Below are positions 11,787 through 23,400 of a stretch of 64,000 bases of DNA, piece by piece. The stretch comes from Zingiber officinale. Its lineage: Eukaryota; Streptophyta; Magnoliopsida; Zingiberales; Zingiberaceae. A program made the translations under genes and the position numbers. The stretch covers positions 11,650,672-11,714,671 of the forward strand of contig NC_056001.1 in the NCBI RefSeq assembly GCF_018446385.1, written 5' to 3'. The first letter of the stretch is position 1. Each line of letters opens with the position of its first letter. The notes beneath the pieces were generated by a model. The model was not told the origin of the DNA, did not search any database, and saw only the letters and a program-made list of their open reading frames with translations.

Positions 11787-12873
11787 TAAGTGAATAACTA
11801 ACTGGATAAATCTACTTAACATGACTAACCAAATGAACACTATTATCTTCTGGTAGTTAGTTAGTAACTAAAGGTTACACATTTAGGGATAAATTTTTAG
11901 ATGATTATTTTAAAAATAATATCAGGTTAAGGAGGAGGATCTATTTTGAAAACTGATTAAAATTACTTTGAAATTTTTTAGATGTTCTCAAAAAATTTTA
12001 AAAATATTTGTAGACTTTTGAAACCTGTTTCCTTGAAAAATTATTGCTTTAAAAATTACTTATTTTGTAATATTTTAAAAAGTATTTTGAAAATTATTTT
12101 CCAAGCATTTATGAATATTACTTGGATTTTTTTTAAATGGGTTAAAAAATTACTTTGAAAAATACTTTGAGAATTGCTTGAAAAACTTATTTGAAAATAG
12201 CTAGAAAAGCATTTTGTAACAATTTCTTTGAAAACCCTATTTTAAATACTTGCAAAATGTTTCTGAAAATACTTGAAATATTTTTTTAAAATGTGTTGAC
12301 AAAATTCCTTCAAAACTTGCTTCAAAATTACTTTAAAAAATCTATTTTTAAAATACTTACAAAATGTTGTGAAAAATGATTGAAGATTTATTTTGAAAAG
12401 TGCTTTATATTTGAAAAGTGCTTGCAAATTTTTTGAAAAGTTTATACTTGCAAAATAATTATTGTCTTTAAAACTTTTTAAAAATTTTAGCCAAGTGTTT
12501 TTGGCAAAGCTTATAAATAATTTTGAAATTAACTTTTGTAAATAATAAGGTTTAGAAAATATATTTTGGAATCTTTTTAACCCCTCTCTAAAATAGACCT
12601 GAATACCTTTAGTGGTTTATTTACATGTTTTACACCTTTAGAACACTTTGATGGAACTTATTTACATATCTATTCTTCCTGAATGCCAAAGGGGAGTAAG
12701 GTTTAAGTAAGGAAAAAAAAAGAATTTCTATGAAAATCTTAAACCCTAAAATGATTAAGAAAATAAATAAAAAGTTAAACCAATAGTATTCTCTTAAATC
12801 ATAATCATATTTTTTTCTTGCAATTATTTTCTAATTTTAACTCAGGTTATCATTATATCAAAAGAAGAGATAT
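11787..12873 (+). repeat. AT-rich region with recurring ttttgaaaa words
   Basis: Between the copia RNase H and its LTR. From about 11940 to 12560 words such as 'ctttgaaaatt' and 'ttttgaaaa' recur every 15-30 bp, with no lasting ORF. It ends in a purine run (aaaagaagaga at 12860-12870) directly before the LTR, a good polypurine tract. No gene seen. Confidence 0.6.
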
Positions 12874-14195
12874 TGTTGGTGCAATTGCCACCAATGGTCA
12901 AACTTATGTTTTGATAAATGACAAATGGTTAAAGTTAAGTTTCATATGATTTAATGTTCTTAGCAAGTATGCTGGACTTGACGGGTCTAGTGGGCATGCC
13001 ATTAGGCTGAAATCCAGCTAGGTCTGTTAGACCTGATAGCTGGTGAAAAGTCCAGACAAATCTAGAGGACCTAATATCTGGCGAGAAGTCCGGCTGGGTC
13101 CGCAGGACCTAATAGCTGGCCAAAGTCAAGTTGGATCTGCAAACCTGACAACTCGCAGGAAGACCTTGTGGGTCAAAAGATAGTCAAGCGATTATGTATG
13201 GTAAGTGAGGTAAGTTATTGGATGAGAGTGATCTAGTGAGGACGAGTCCCAATTAAGGACTTTAAGCGCTAGTCCAGCTTAGATCTATTTGGAAGTCTGA
13301 GCTGAGACCATGACTAAATGTTAGTCTTGGGAAGACATAATCTAATTAATAATTATATTATGTTAAATGTGCTAACTCTATTTTGTAGGTTATATTTTTT
13401 TTTTAACGCACTAATATGTCTCAGCAAGAGTTAGAATCAAATGAAGTCTCAAATATTATTCACCTGAGGCACCTCGGTTGGATTGGAGGTGCCTTGGAGA
13501 AGTTGGCCGAAGGCCCTGCGATGGGGGCGCAAAGGCGCCTCAGGTGGAAGGAGGCACCTCCCCGCCTAGATAAGGACTATGGCCAATAAGGATAGAGTCT
13601 CGGCGAACCAAGGCACCTCCAGTGGGAAGGAGGCACCTCTGTGTGAATAAGAGTCGTTGTCTTCGGTGAGGATCATATTAACCGGAGGTACCTCCAAGGG
13701 AAGGAGGCGCCTCATATCATTTATAAAAGAAGCTGCTGAACAGTGCTTTGGACAGAACTTCTACGCTTACTCTATGTTGCTCTCAGACGTCTACAACGCT
13801 ATAATCCTGCTACGACACTGTTCCGCCCAATACTTGAGCTCACTTTAGCTTCCTCGTTCTTTGTATTGGGTTATGAATTGCATTTAATTTATTTTAATTG
13901 TCATATAGGGGAAGTGTAGGGTTATTACACTTTTCTTCATCTTTGTATTCAGATTACTTTTCTGGTAGTTTTGGAAGGGAATTTAGTGGATTGCTCATCG
14001 ATACGGTCCAAGGGATCGTGGGTCTTGGAATAAGAGTCGTCGAAGGCTCCGAACTAAATAATTGACCGAGTGTTCTATTTCGCTTTCATACTTAGTTTTT
14101 CCACTGCACTACTTTAAAATTGTCAAAAATACTCTATTCTTAAAAACACACGTGATTCACCCTCCGTCTTCCTCTCACATGCCTACGATCCTACA
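12874..14195 (+). repeat. Sirevirus-like LTR (1.3 kb)
   Basis: Starts TGTTGGTGCAATTG after a polypurine tract, and ends near 'cacacgtgattcaccctcc...gatcctaca'. A TATA-like box (ATTTATAAAAG) lies near 13720. A cluster of palindromic GGAGGCACCTCC-type words fills 13465-13715 just upstream of it. Flanks 'gatat' and 'aattg' do not match, as expected for the inner side of a 3' LTR. Confidence 0.65.
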
Positions 14196-14269
14196 AATTG
14201 ATTATGACATATGTGTTTTGGGTACTTTCATTTTTCAAGGTTAAATTATTTAACAAAAAAGAAGCTTAT

Positions 14270-14375
14270 TTTTGAGTTACCTTATTTTGAGAAACTTAAC
14301 CGTATTTGTGAGACTTGTTTAATTGCGAACAAGCATAGAGAACCTTTTCTTGTAGAAAAGTAATGGAGCCATGAA
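14270..14375 (+). pseudogene. Copia GAG-pre-integrase fragment
   Basis: The plus strand reads LPYFEKLNRICETCLIANKHREPF, the Cys-x-x-Cys zinc-binding pre-integrase segment of copia polyproteins, then a stop. It is cut off where the reversed RT fragment begins. Confidence 0.7.
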
Positions 14376-14384
14376 GCAGTTAAA

Positions 14385-15480
14385 GCTTGTTTATTCATAT
14401 TTGTGCATAGTGGAAATTACATCATTAATTGTATCTTTGACGTATCTTAGAATTCGCTTTGCTGCAACCCGATGTGATTCTTTTGGTTTCTCCACAAACC
14501 TACTAAGTACTCCAACTCCAAAAGAAATATCTAGCCTTGTTGCAATCAAATATCTTAGATTCATAATCAAGCTTTTATAAGCTGTAACATCCATGCTCTT
14601 ACCAATTTCATCTTTGGACAACTTTATCTTTTCAATCACGGGAGTAAAAATTAGCTTAGAGCACTCCATTCTAAATCTTTTCAAAATATCAGAAGCATAT
14701 TTCTTTTGTCATACAAAAATCCTGTCATCCATCTGAATAGCTACATGTCCCAAGAAATAGCTCATTAGGTCCATATCTACCATTTCAAATTTACTAACCA
14801 AAGCCTCCCTGAATTCTATGATTAACTTTAAGTTATTTCCGGGAAGAATCATATCATCAACATAAAGACATACTATGAGTGTATCACTAAAATTAGTATA
14901 TGTAACATACAAAGCATGCTCATAAGGAGATCTCGGAAAATCATTTTCAACAAAGTAAGAATCAATACAACTATACTATACTTTTTGTGCTTGTTTTAAA
15001 CCATATAGAGTTTTTTTTTAATCTGCAACCCTTATTCTCTTCCCCTTTCGTCACATATCAAGCAAGTTGTTCAACATATATTTCTTCTTCCAAGAAGTCA
15101 TTAAAAAAAGTAGACTTCACATTCATTTGATACAATTTTCAATTATTTTAAACAGTAAGTGAAGTAAGCATGCAAACTGTATCAAGTCTATTTATAAGAG
15201 CAAAAACTTCAAAATAATTAATACCTATTTTTTACTTGTAACCCTTTGCAACCAGCCTCACTTTAAAATGGTCAATTTCACCAATTGACTTATACTTTAT
15301 CTTGTAAACCCACTTTATTCCAATTGATTTTTTTCTTAGAGGTAATTCATTCAACTCCCAAGTACCATTTGTTTTAATGGCATGAATTTCCTTATCCGTT
15401 GGCTTCGGCTAATGAGTTTTTGTAGTAGCATCATCAAAAGATATAGGATCACAATATGCAAAAATAGTAAATTGAATAAT
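14385..15480 (-). pseudogene. Copia reverse transcriptase fragment, reversed
   Basis: On the minus strand, from 15480 down: NGTWELNELPLRKKSIGIKWVYKIKYK, RLVAKGYK, a degraded middle part, then CLYVDDMIL (catalytic Tyr-Val-Asp-Asp, 14912-14709 frame) and MECSKLIFTPVIE through RILRYVKDTIND (14684-14391 frame). Several stops and frameshifts are present. It lies in opposite orientation to the copia pieces on both sides. Confidence 0.85.
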
Positions 15481-15601
15481 TTTTTCACGATAAGTCATTA
15501 TCATTACTCAATACATAATCTACAACTGAACTATTTTGACACTTACGTTGTGATCTCTTAGTTGATGATTCAAGTTATGAAGAAGACTTAACACTATTAG
15601 A

Positions 15602-16330
15602 ATGGAGTGCTCCAAGCTAATTTTTATTCCCGTGATTGAAAATATGAAGTTGTCTAGAGATGAAATTAGTAAGAGTATGGATGTTACAACTTATAAAAGT
15701 TTGATTGGGAATCTAGGATATTTGGTTGCTACGAGGTCAGATATTTCTTTTGGAGTTGGAGTACTTAGTAGGTTTATGGAGAAATCAAAGGAATCACATT
15801 GGGCACAACAAAACAAATTCTAATATACGTCGAAGGTACAATTAATGATGGATTTTTTTTTATTTTACTAAAAAAAATTGTAGAACTTGTTGGATATATT
15901 GGCTAAAGATGTTGAGACTCGAAAGAGTACATCATGATATACTTTCCATCTAGGTTCAACTATATTTTCTTGGTGTTCTAAATAAGCAGTAGGTGATAGC
16001 ACTTTCAACAACAAGCAAACTATAATGAGACAACAAATTGTACTACATAAGCAATTTGACTAAGAAAAATTTTAGTGTTTCTACAACACAAACAAGATGA
16101 TTCTACAATAGTTTTCTTTGATATCAAGTCAATAATTGCATTATCCAAGAATTCAATCTTTCATGGTTGCTTCAAGCACATAAATATCAAGTATCATAAA
16201 ATCATATAGTGGATTGGAGAAAAATAAATCAACATCGAGTATTACCCAATGAATGTCAAGTTGCATGTATCTTTACTAAACCGATGAAGACAGACTTTTC
16301 TCATGTTGAAAACGGCGATTGGAATAGCTA
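15602..16330 (+). pseudogene. Copia RT-end and RNase H fragment
   Basis: The first 73 codons (MECSKLIFIPVIE, TTYKSLIGNLGYLVATRSDISFG) are a second, diverged copy of the RT end found reversed at 14684-14391. Degraded RNase H follows: RKSTSxYTFHLGSTIFSWCSK near 15920, and IKSIIALSKN and HVSLLN-like words near 16120-16290. Stops in all parts. Confidence 0.8.
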
Positions 16331-17600
16331 ACCTTTTGTGACTTGGTTTAAGGTAGACTATATTGTATTAATTAAATTAAGTAAAAAATCACGATAAAAT
16401 AGATCTTTATGTCTTGGATAGACTTTGAATAAATGTGTAGTTATGATTAGATCTAGAAGTGCTATTTTATGATCGGATTTCATTCCTACTTCTATATAAA
16501 AACATATCTAACATCAGGTTTTATTAAGTTTTTGGTACATTATCAATAAAGAGTACGGTTGTTTTTCACTATTTAAATTTATTTTGTCCCTTCTTTAATT
16601 TAGTAATTACTATCAATTGTTGTATCTAATTTTCCTTTTTTTTTCTTTTAATGTTTTCTAAAGATAGATGATGCTTGGAAAAAATTTAAATAGTTGTTGC
16701 AGATTCTCCAAACGCAGTGCATTTGATTTTTTTTTTTTTTTTTTTTCAATGGGCCACTTAATTAGAATCTTTATAGAGTACTGGCCGAAGCTATCAAAGG
16801 TTTAACCCTGGAGCCTATTTCACTATTGAGGTTGTTATGAATATAAAAAGCACACCATCAATGACCTCTAGTTTCATGGGCAAAAGAGAGATTCTCTAGG
16901 TTTCTTGTCGTTATTCGTTTCAGAAAAACAGGGGGGAAAAAACCTATCTAAATTATCAAAACTTTAGTGAATTTATTATAACGAATAACGATTACAAGTT
17001 TTTCTTATCCTTTATATCGAATTATATGAACATGTATATGACGAGATTTTGGGGAAAGTGGTACAACAATTTTTTGATATTTTCCAGAGTCATAGTAAAA
17101 CTATAATGAACGGTGTCCATTATTATAAGAACCACTGATTAATATCAATGTGAACCTCCGAAAATAATAAAAAGAAAATTAAGCTATCAGAAGAAGGATT
17201 TAAGGTAGAGGTTCATTTTGCAATGGTTGGTGCAACGAACTTATGATGTTTAGGAACCTCCAACCAACAACAAATTCACCTGCCTACCTAATTCCCAATT
17301 GAAATGCCATCCTACCGCTGCACTCAAACATTTGTTTTGATTTAGCAATCAGATGTGGAACATTTGTACAAAAGTTCTGTCACACGGAAACATTGCATAT
17401 GTTGAAATAGACAATTGCACACTATAATACATATATCAACTATCCAAAGCCCATTTGATGGCCAATTGATTACATGATCAAGTGCATCAATGTATAGTGG
17501 AAGTGAAGGCTAATATGCAATTTACTGGGCACCAAAGATATAAGATCATTGCAAAATAACAGCGAAAAGTGACAACTACGCGCTAAATTATGTCCAATCC
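16331..17600. other. AT-rich copia tail and saposin gene 3' flank
   Basis: Probable copia LTR remnant with a TATA-like 'ctatataaaaac' near 16493. A 20-base T run lies at about 16727-16746. From about 17100 this is the 3' flank of the saposin gene. No coding sequence found. Confidence 0.4.
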
Positions 17601-17601
17601 T

Positions 17602-19549
17602 TTACGCACTGGCGAGAATGGTTTCTGCAACTTGTTGACTCGTCTTGCACGCATGGATAGAAGTGCAAAGATCAGTTTTCTCGAGGAGCTTCTCGGCATT
17701 GGCCAGGATCAGCGGTCCATATTGGAAGACCAGTTTCTTGCACTGCATCAAAATTAAACGATCGTCTTAAAAAAAATCACTCGTGCATATATAATCCTGA
17801 ATCTATAATTTAAATTTGACAAGGAAAAGTTCAGATGCTTCTGTCCGCCATGGCCCCATGGAATAACCATACCTTTTGAACAAAATTTTCCATCTTATTG
17901 CATCCTTTCAGAAGTATCTCGATCACCTCAAGCTGAAGAATTTCCACAGGTAAATGTGTAAAGTATTTCACCAGAAGCAAGAACAAAAGTTCGTCTTAGA
18001 ATGCAGTGGATTTATTACTACCTCGGTGTCAGGATCTTGCAATTTGGAAAGAACCTCCCCGAGGATATCTTGGCAAAGTGTGCAGGCATTGTCATGCTTT
18101 GGCAAACTCACTTGGGCATTGCTATCACAGAGGTTCACCTTATCACAGAACTCCTCTGGGCTCGTCTTCGAAACTTCTAAGAAAAACAGTGGTGCATAGT
18201 AATCTACCAGTGTGACACACTGCCCAAAAAATGATGCCAATGAGCAAGGAATAAGAATTTCATCACAATCGCAATTTGCAATTAAAGGTTACTTCCAATA
18301 CAAAAGGTAACACGCCTGTTGTTCCAAAGAATGCAGTTTGGAACATGCTTTGTGAAGTATATCGGTAACTTGAGTCTGTGTCTCATTTTCACCAAGATAA
18401 TATAAAGCTTGAGATGCAAATTCTTTGCATAGAGTGCATAACTTTTCATTCCTCACAATATGACTTTCACTTTGAATCTCATTATCAACCTGCACAACTG
18501 AAGAACACAAAATGAGTTCAGCAAGTGCATGCAGATTCTTCATATTTAGATAATTTTATACTAAAACAAACATTGTCAAAAAGAGATTAGAATTAAAGTA
18601 GTGCTTTCTTACCATCTAACATGTTTAATAAAATTTTATATCAATTTTTATTTTATATATATTTTGTTGGGAATACAATCAAAGCCCCACATTAATCTAA
18701 TTGGATCTTATTGGATTACCGGGTTAATCTAATTGGATCTTGAAGTTATTGGATTAATGGTTAATCTAATATTTATTTGGATTTTTCAAATAAACCTAAA
18801 CCCCCCACATTATTAGATAATATCTTAGTAGATATGATTTGACCATAAGTCTTATTAAATAAGACTTGGCCACATTATTAGATAAAGTCTTATTAAATAA
18901 GACTTGTGGTTGCGAACATATCTTATCTGATAAGAAAACACTAAAGTTAGGTTTTATTTAAACTTATATATATGCATGGTAGCTAGCTCTACAGGTAATA
19001 GATCATGATTCTCCAATTGTGCTAGTGAGACGGGTGACGGTTGTGCTCATGTGGATACACCTAAAGGTGTGAATGTACTGATCATGCTGAGATCGATCAG
19101 ACTCTCCAAATACGCAAAAGAGTTTTACGCATCAAGAGGTAAGATTATTTCCAAACCAACGATATAACCTGAATTCGCATGAATCTCTGGTGGATTTCTT
19201 TTCCGCTGCATTTAATTTTAATACTTTATTTGCTACATAAGCCAACACATTTGTGATTTAAAAACTAAAGGACAATTAAGTGAGCTAGAAAATATTTCCA
19301 ACAACATATGTTTCCACTTCTAATACGCGGATACCATATCAAACATGGCCCATGGAACAACAGTGTATCAAATCAATTAGAGTTCAGAAATATCCTTCCA
19401 TAATGTATCAAATATGTAGAGAACATAATGTTCATTTCGAAAGACAAAAAAAGCTCACCGAACACATCCAAGCTAGCTAAACTCCTGGCATTTGCACAGG
19501 CAAAGCTGATAACCAGCATAAGGACTAAAAAATTTAATCTTGAATCCAT
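17602..19549 (-). CDS. Saposin-B domain protein (prosaposin-like), 5 exons
   Basis: Exons on the minus strand: 19549-19459, 18497-18316, 18219-18022, 17932-17873 and 17742-17602; total 672 nt, 223 residues. Residues 1-21 form a hydrophobic signal peptide (MDSRLNFLVLMLVISFACA), so the product should enter the secretory pathway, probably to the vacuole. Domain 1 has six cysteines at 51, 54, 82, 92, 116 and 122; domain 2 at 137, 140, 168, 178, 203 and 209, both with normal SapB spacing. Saposin-like proteins bind or disturb membrane lipids and often assist lysosomal or vacuolar hydrolases; the plant role is little known. Splice sites are GT-AG except intron 2, which starts with GC. All junctions keep frame. 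Intron 1 carries a solo LTR. Confidence 0.9.
18220..18315 (-). other. GC-AG intron 2 of the saposin gene (96 bp)
   Basis: The exon ends AACAG and the intron starts GCGTGT; it ends GGGCAG before TGTGTCACAC. Using the GT two bases later would break the frame, while the GC donor joins Glu-Gln-Gln to Cys-Val-Thr-Leu-Val-Asp-Tyr-Tyr exactly as the family requires. Confidence 0.75.
18665..19247 (+). mobile_element. Solo LTR inside saposin intron 1
   Basis: Begins TGTTGG and ends CCAACA (583 bp). Flanking 5-mers are tattt and cattt, which differ at one base. TATA-like sequence near 18965 gives plus orientation, antisense to the host gene. The direct repeats 'gtctta...aaataagactt' occur in its 5' part. 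Most likely of Ty1/copia type. Confidence 0.65.
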
Positions 19550-19554
19550 GGTTA

Positions 19555-20745
19555 CCTGTAGAGAAGCAAAACAATGGTTTATTTGTCAGCATCCATCCAT
19601 ATGTGTAGCAACTAGATTGTCATCAAATTTTGAATACTTCTATTGGCATATGTTGAGATCATTTTTATTAGTTTGCTAACACTAGTTAGCATATCTTATA
19701 CCCCCAACAATGTAATGTTGGCAGACGTCCCAATCCAGGATATGTAGCAACAAAATCGTTCTAGTCAGATGGTAAAGGCTTTTCATCATCGAGAATAACC
19801 ATACAATGGCTTGTTCACGATGGCGATTAGGGATCTTCTATGGCATCAAACATGTTTTTTTTTTTTTTCAATATCAACAGCAACACTAGATCATTTAAAT
19901 CACTTTCAATTATGTTAAACACGTTTAATATTCCCTGAACTAGAATCTGATTTCAACTAACAAAATCAAAAACTTTCCATGGAAAAAATAATGGAATTTT
20001 GCACATGCAACTGTGTAGAAGAGCTGTCAACACTTCAACAGCCCTGCTTGGCTCTCAACTGTAACCAGCCTAATTAAACCACCGCTTCTCAAGTTTCCCA
20101 ATTTCTTGAATCTCTCTATATGACTAGTATTTCCTTGGAAGCAATCTCAAGTGAATCTCCAAAAAGAATATCAGGACACCTTGCGAACTGAAATATAGAC
20201 ATCATCTAACGACCTCACAAAGTTTGAATTATAAAAAAGTTCGCAAATCCATTATACCTAGCTTGCTCAAGAATCGAGTTGCAGACCAACCCTCGCAAAA
20301 ATTTAATTCCCGAAATCCAAGGTCGATTCCTCCACTAAACCGTGAATTACCAACCTTTACCTTTCTAATCAACGCTGGCCACATCCCGATAGATAAACCA
20401 CCATATTTATTTTTTAAAGGAAAACAAGTGGAAGAAGGCAAAAACGACTTTTTTCTTCAGGAAAAAAAAATAGAAAACATACTTGAAAGACACAATTTGG
20501 CCGGAGCAGAGGTATGGGCTTGCGCTCCTCTCCTGCAAATCCTCGATGAGGACGATTAGAGCTGACTACTTGCTGATGAGATCGAGTAGATGAGGATGAT
20601 TAGGAGGCGGATGAGACGACGATGCGGACGTGGATCGATATTTCTCCACCAAGTAGTTTGTCGACGGTGTCGTCTTGGAGATAGGATTAAGCATATGAGA
20701 TGACGTGGATGAACTCGACGTCGCAGAACAAACACCACGCTCTAA
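19555..20745 (-). other. 5' UTR of the saposin gene with a leader intron
   Basis: A strong acceptor (TTTTGCTTCTCTACAG, ending at 19556) lies five bases before the ATG. A strong donor (CAA|GTATGT at 20483/20482) lies upstream. A CT-rich leader exon would span 20483 to about 20740. The 927-bp leader intron has no coding sequence. The minus strand upstream near 20755-20765 has TGACGTCGG, an ACGT-core bZIP-type site. The transcription start is not determined. Confidence 0.5.
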
Positions 20746-20765
20746 TCTTTTTGCCCGACGTCATT

Positions 20766-21119
20766 CATTGAGGATAACAAATGGTCCCTGGGTGGTCCTA
20801 GTCCTGAACCAGTAATTCACAGATAAACGGCCGCGAGTAGGAAATTGAGATTTTCGTTTGATTGCGCTCGGGGACAAATCAGGAGGCGTATGTAACGACC
20901 AGTCTAGAAATTTAATATCTTTTGATTATTCTTTTTATTTAGAAGAAATTTTTTTATAAATATGTCATAATTAGAAATTGAATCGTAAATATTTGAGTGA
21001 CAATCTGAATATCCTACCGCGATACTATAACCCTGAAGATGGAAAAAAAAAAAGATTCTTTGTGATTTGATGGAAAGAAAAAGAGAGTTAAAAAAAAATA
21101 GATCCGCTATCTTAACAGC
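20766..21119. other. Saposin gene upstream region
   Basis: No gene seen. Includes AT-rich sequence and 'tgtaacgacc' near 20890, a word at which many plant LTRs start, but no partner end was found. Confidence 0.3.
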
Positions 21120-23400
21120 CCCCTAGTACCGGCCCCATGAATATAGGTGGTGGTCTAAGTCCATACAAGATTAGAAAGCTAAATGGTTGATCTAGTAGTG
21201 CCCCATATTTTTGATCGATTCTATTGATCTGATAAGTTCCCTGTGAACCCCATTTCCAACGTGGGCCGGATTCACTCGGAGCTCAATGCCCCTCTTTCCC
21301 GATCGACCCGACTGATTGGATAGGTTCTTTGTGAACACCACAGTCAGAACGTGTTAGACCCTTAGCAGCCGGCTAGAGGGGGATAAATAACCCTACAACA
21401 AAAAATAAATCTTCCTTGAACTTTACAGCTTAATAAGAATCAACACTTGCATAAAATAAATAAGAAACTAGAAATAAGAGGCACAACAGATTTACTTGAT
21501 TACAACCGAGAAAATTGTTAATCCAAAGAAGATAAAAGCGCACTAAATTCTTCTTCAGGCGGAGAAGCCTCTTTACAGCAATTAAAGCACTCAATTACAG
21601 AACCAGACTGAAAAGAAATCAATCACAAGTGTTGTTCTAACTTTCTGGGACCAGGACTGTATTTATAGCTCTGATCCAGATGCCTGGAAGGGTTCAGGCG
21701 CCTAGGGGATAAACTTTTATCCCCGTCGCAATGGAACACACCCCTTTGCAACGAAACGCGTCACGTCGTGTTCCGGATAAAAACCTACTCTGAGAGCCCA
21801 GACCAGAGTTAACCACATATTAACTTGTGGTCTGAGTTCTAGCTCTGGATCCGTTCGCTTGGGTCCGAGTCTTCCGCTCTAGCTCCGGCTCCGCTTGGGT
21901 GTTCTTGATTATCTAAAATAGGGTTCACCCAAACCTAACTTCCGGCCTTCGAGCAAACTTCCGCTCCGATTTCTCGTCCCTCGAAAATGTCGCACGTCTC
22001 CTTCTCGTCCGCCCGCGTACTCTTCCACAGCACTTCGTCCCTTAGACGCACCGAGCCCGTCGACTCTCTTTCGTGCTGTCCTTTTCACTAGCTATGTCTT
22101 TCGCTCAACTTCTTGCACTCCTAAGTTCCGGCACACTTAGACACAGGAATTAAATACCAACAAGACCTAACCTAACTTAGTTGATCATATCAAAATTATC
22201 TTAGGGTACTTATAATCTTTCCCTTTTTGATATGAGCAAACCCAAGTTAAGTTAGGGTAATCCGCAAACAAATAACAATTATAATTTTTATAAGTAAAAG
22301 AATTTGCAAGTAATGTGCAAAAAATTTACAAGTACAAAGCTTAAAAATTTGTACTGCCCTACCCCTAGACTTATCTTCACTACTCCCCTTTTTTATCACA
22401 TTAACAATGGGATATTTTTAAAATGACTTTGGAAAAGTTAAATAAAAAGTCTAAAGGAAAATCAAAATAAAAAAAAAAACTCTTTAAAAAAATTAACAAG
22501 GGCTGAAAAAAAATTTTCTTTAATTTTAGGCAAAATTTAAAAAATTTTCATTTTGATAATTAATTCATAAAGAGTTTTCTAACGAAAAAGGAAAAAAATA
22601 TTTAGATAAAATTTCACAAAAACATAACTTATCTAAAATAACTTAAAATGATCAAAAATTTGACAAATAATTTAAAGTATTTTTATAACTATTAAATGCT
22701 TAACAGTTAGTTAATTAAATACTTATTTCAATAATTGACTTTCAGGTTGTGGCAAGACACTAGGCTTTCTTGGATATTGGAACAACAATCACTTTCTACA
22801 CAAAGTCTAAAAACAATCAATCTAATTTTCTATAGGCATATTTTTCTCGACTTCCTGTGCTCCTAAGTTCTTGCACACTTAGACACAAGGGTTAAATACC
22901 AATAGGACCTAACCTGACTTAGTTGATCACATCAAAACTACCTTGGGGGTACTTACAGAGTGAACCAGGTACACTCGAGATTCAACTTCCCTCTTTCCCG
23001 ATCGACCTTGCCGATTGGACAAGCTATCTGCGAGTCTTACTCACGGTTCGAACCAAACTTGCTTGGGGTTATGTTCTCATTCTCCTAATTTGCCCTATCA
23101 ATCGAACAATATCCCAGTGCCCTAATGCCCCATTCTTGGCTTGGATCGGATTCGTTGGGGCCTCTGTTCCCACTTTTCCAATTGGCCCTACCGATCGGAC
23201 AATCTCTCAATATCCCAATACTTTACTCTTGGCCCAAGTCATACTCACTCGGAACTCAACCTCCCTCACTCCTGATTGACCCTGTCAGTCGGATAGGTTC
23301 CCTATGGGCCCCATTTCCGGCCTTAACCTCCCACTCTCCTAATCGGCTTTGTCAATCGGACAATCCTAAAAGAACCAATGTTGAGTTGCTAGGTCGCCTA
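21120..23400. repeat. Degenerate 'cccgatcgaccctgccgattggac' repeat, split by an LTR element
   Basis: At 21230-21350 and 22960-23370 variants of 'tcccgatcgacc.tg.cgattggaya' recur with spacing of roughly 75-130 bp, together with 'ctcactcggagctcaa' and 'ttccctgtgaaccccatttcc'. The two blocks were one array before insertion of the element at 21352-22957. Probably part of an old LTR; no coding content. Confidence 0.5.
21352..22957 (-). mobile_element. Deleted copia-type LTR element
   Basis: 3' LTR at 21352-22211 (plus strand starts TGTTAGACCC), with a purine-rich tract just inside it on the minus strand (aaaagggaaaga). AT-rich internal remnant 22212-22840. Then about 117 bp of the 5' LTR (22841-22957), starting TGTAAGTACCCCC on the minus strand. 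Same family as 10838-11781 and 49988-50849. Flanks gaacg and gagtg differ by two transitions, a possible decayed TSD. No protein-coding sequence remains. Confidence 0.7.

Larger units (their letters stand above)
7791..14195 (+). mobile_element. Decayed Sirevirus-like Ty1/copia element, 5' truncated
   Basis: Plus-strand copia order: integrase, RT, RNase H, a long AT-rich region after pol, then an LTR at 12874-14195. The large gap between RNase H and LTR, and an LTR start preceded by a polypurine tract, suggest the Sirevirus group. The 5' half is missing where element A begins, and a separate solo LTR sits at 10838-11781. Many stops make it a fossil. Confidence 0.75.

Noticed and set aside
20224-20559. 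111-codon ORF upstream of the saposin gene
   Set aside because: Lies opposite the leader exon and intron; no domain, composition like intron DNA.
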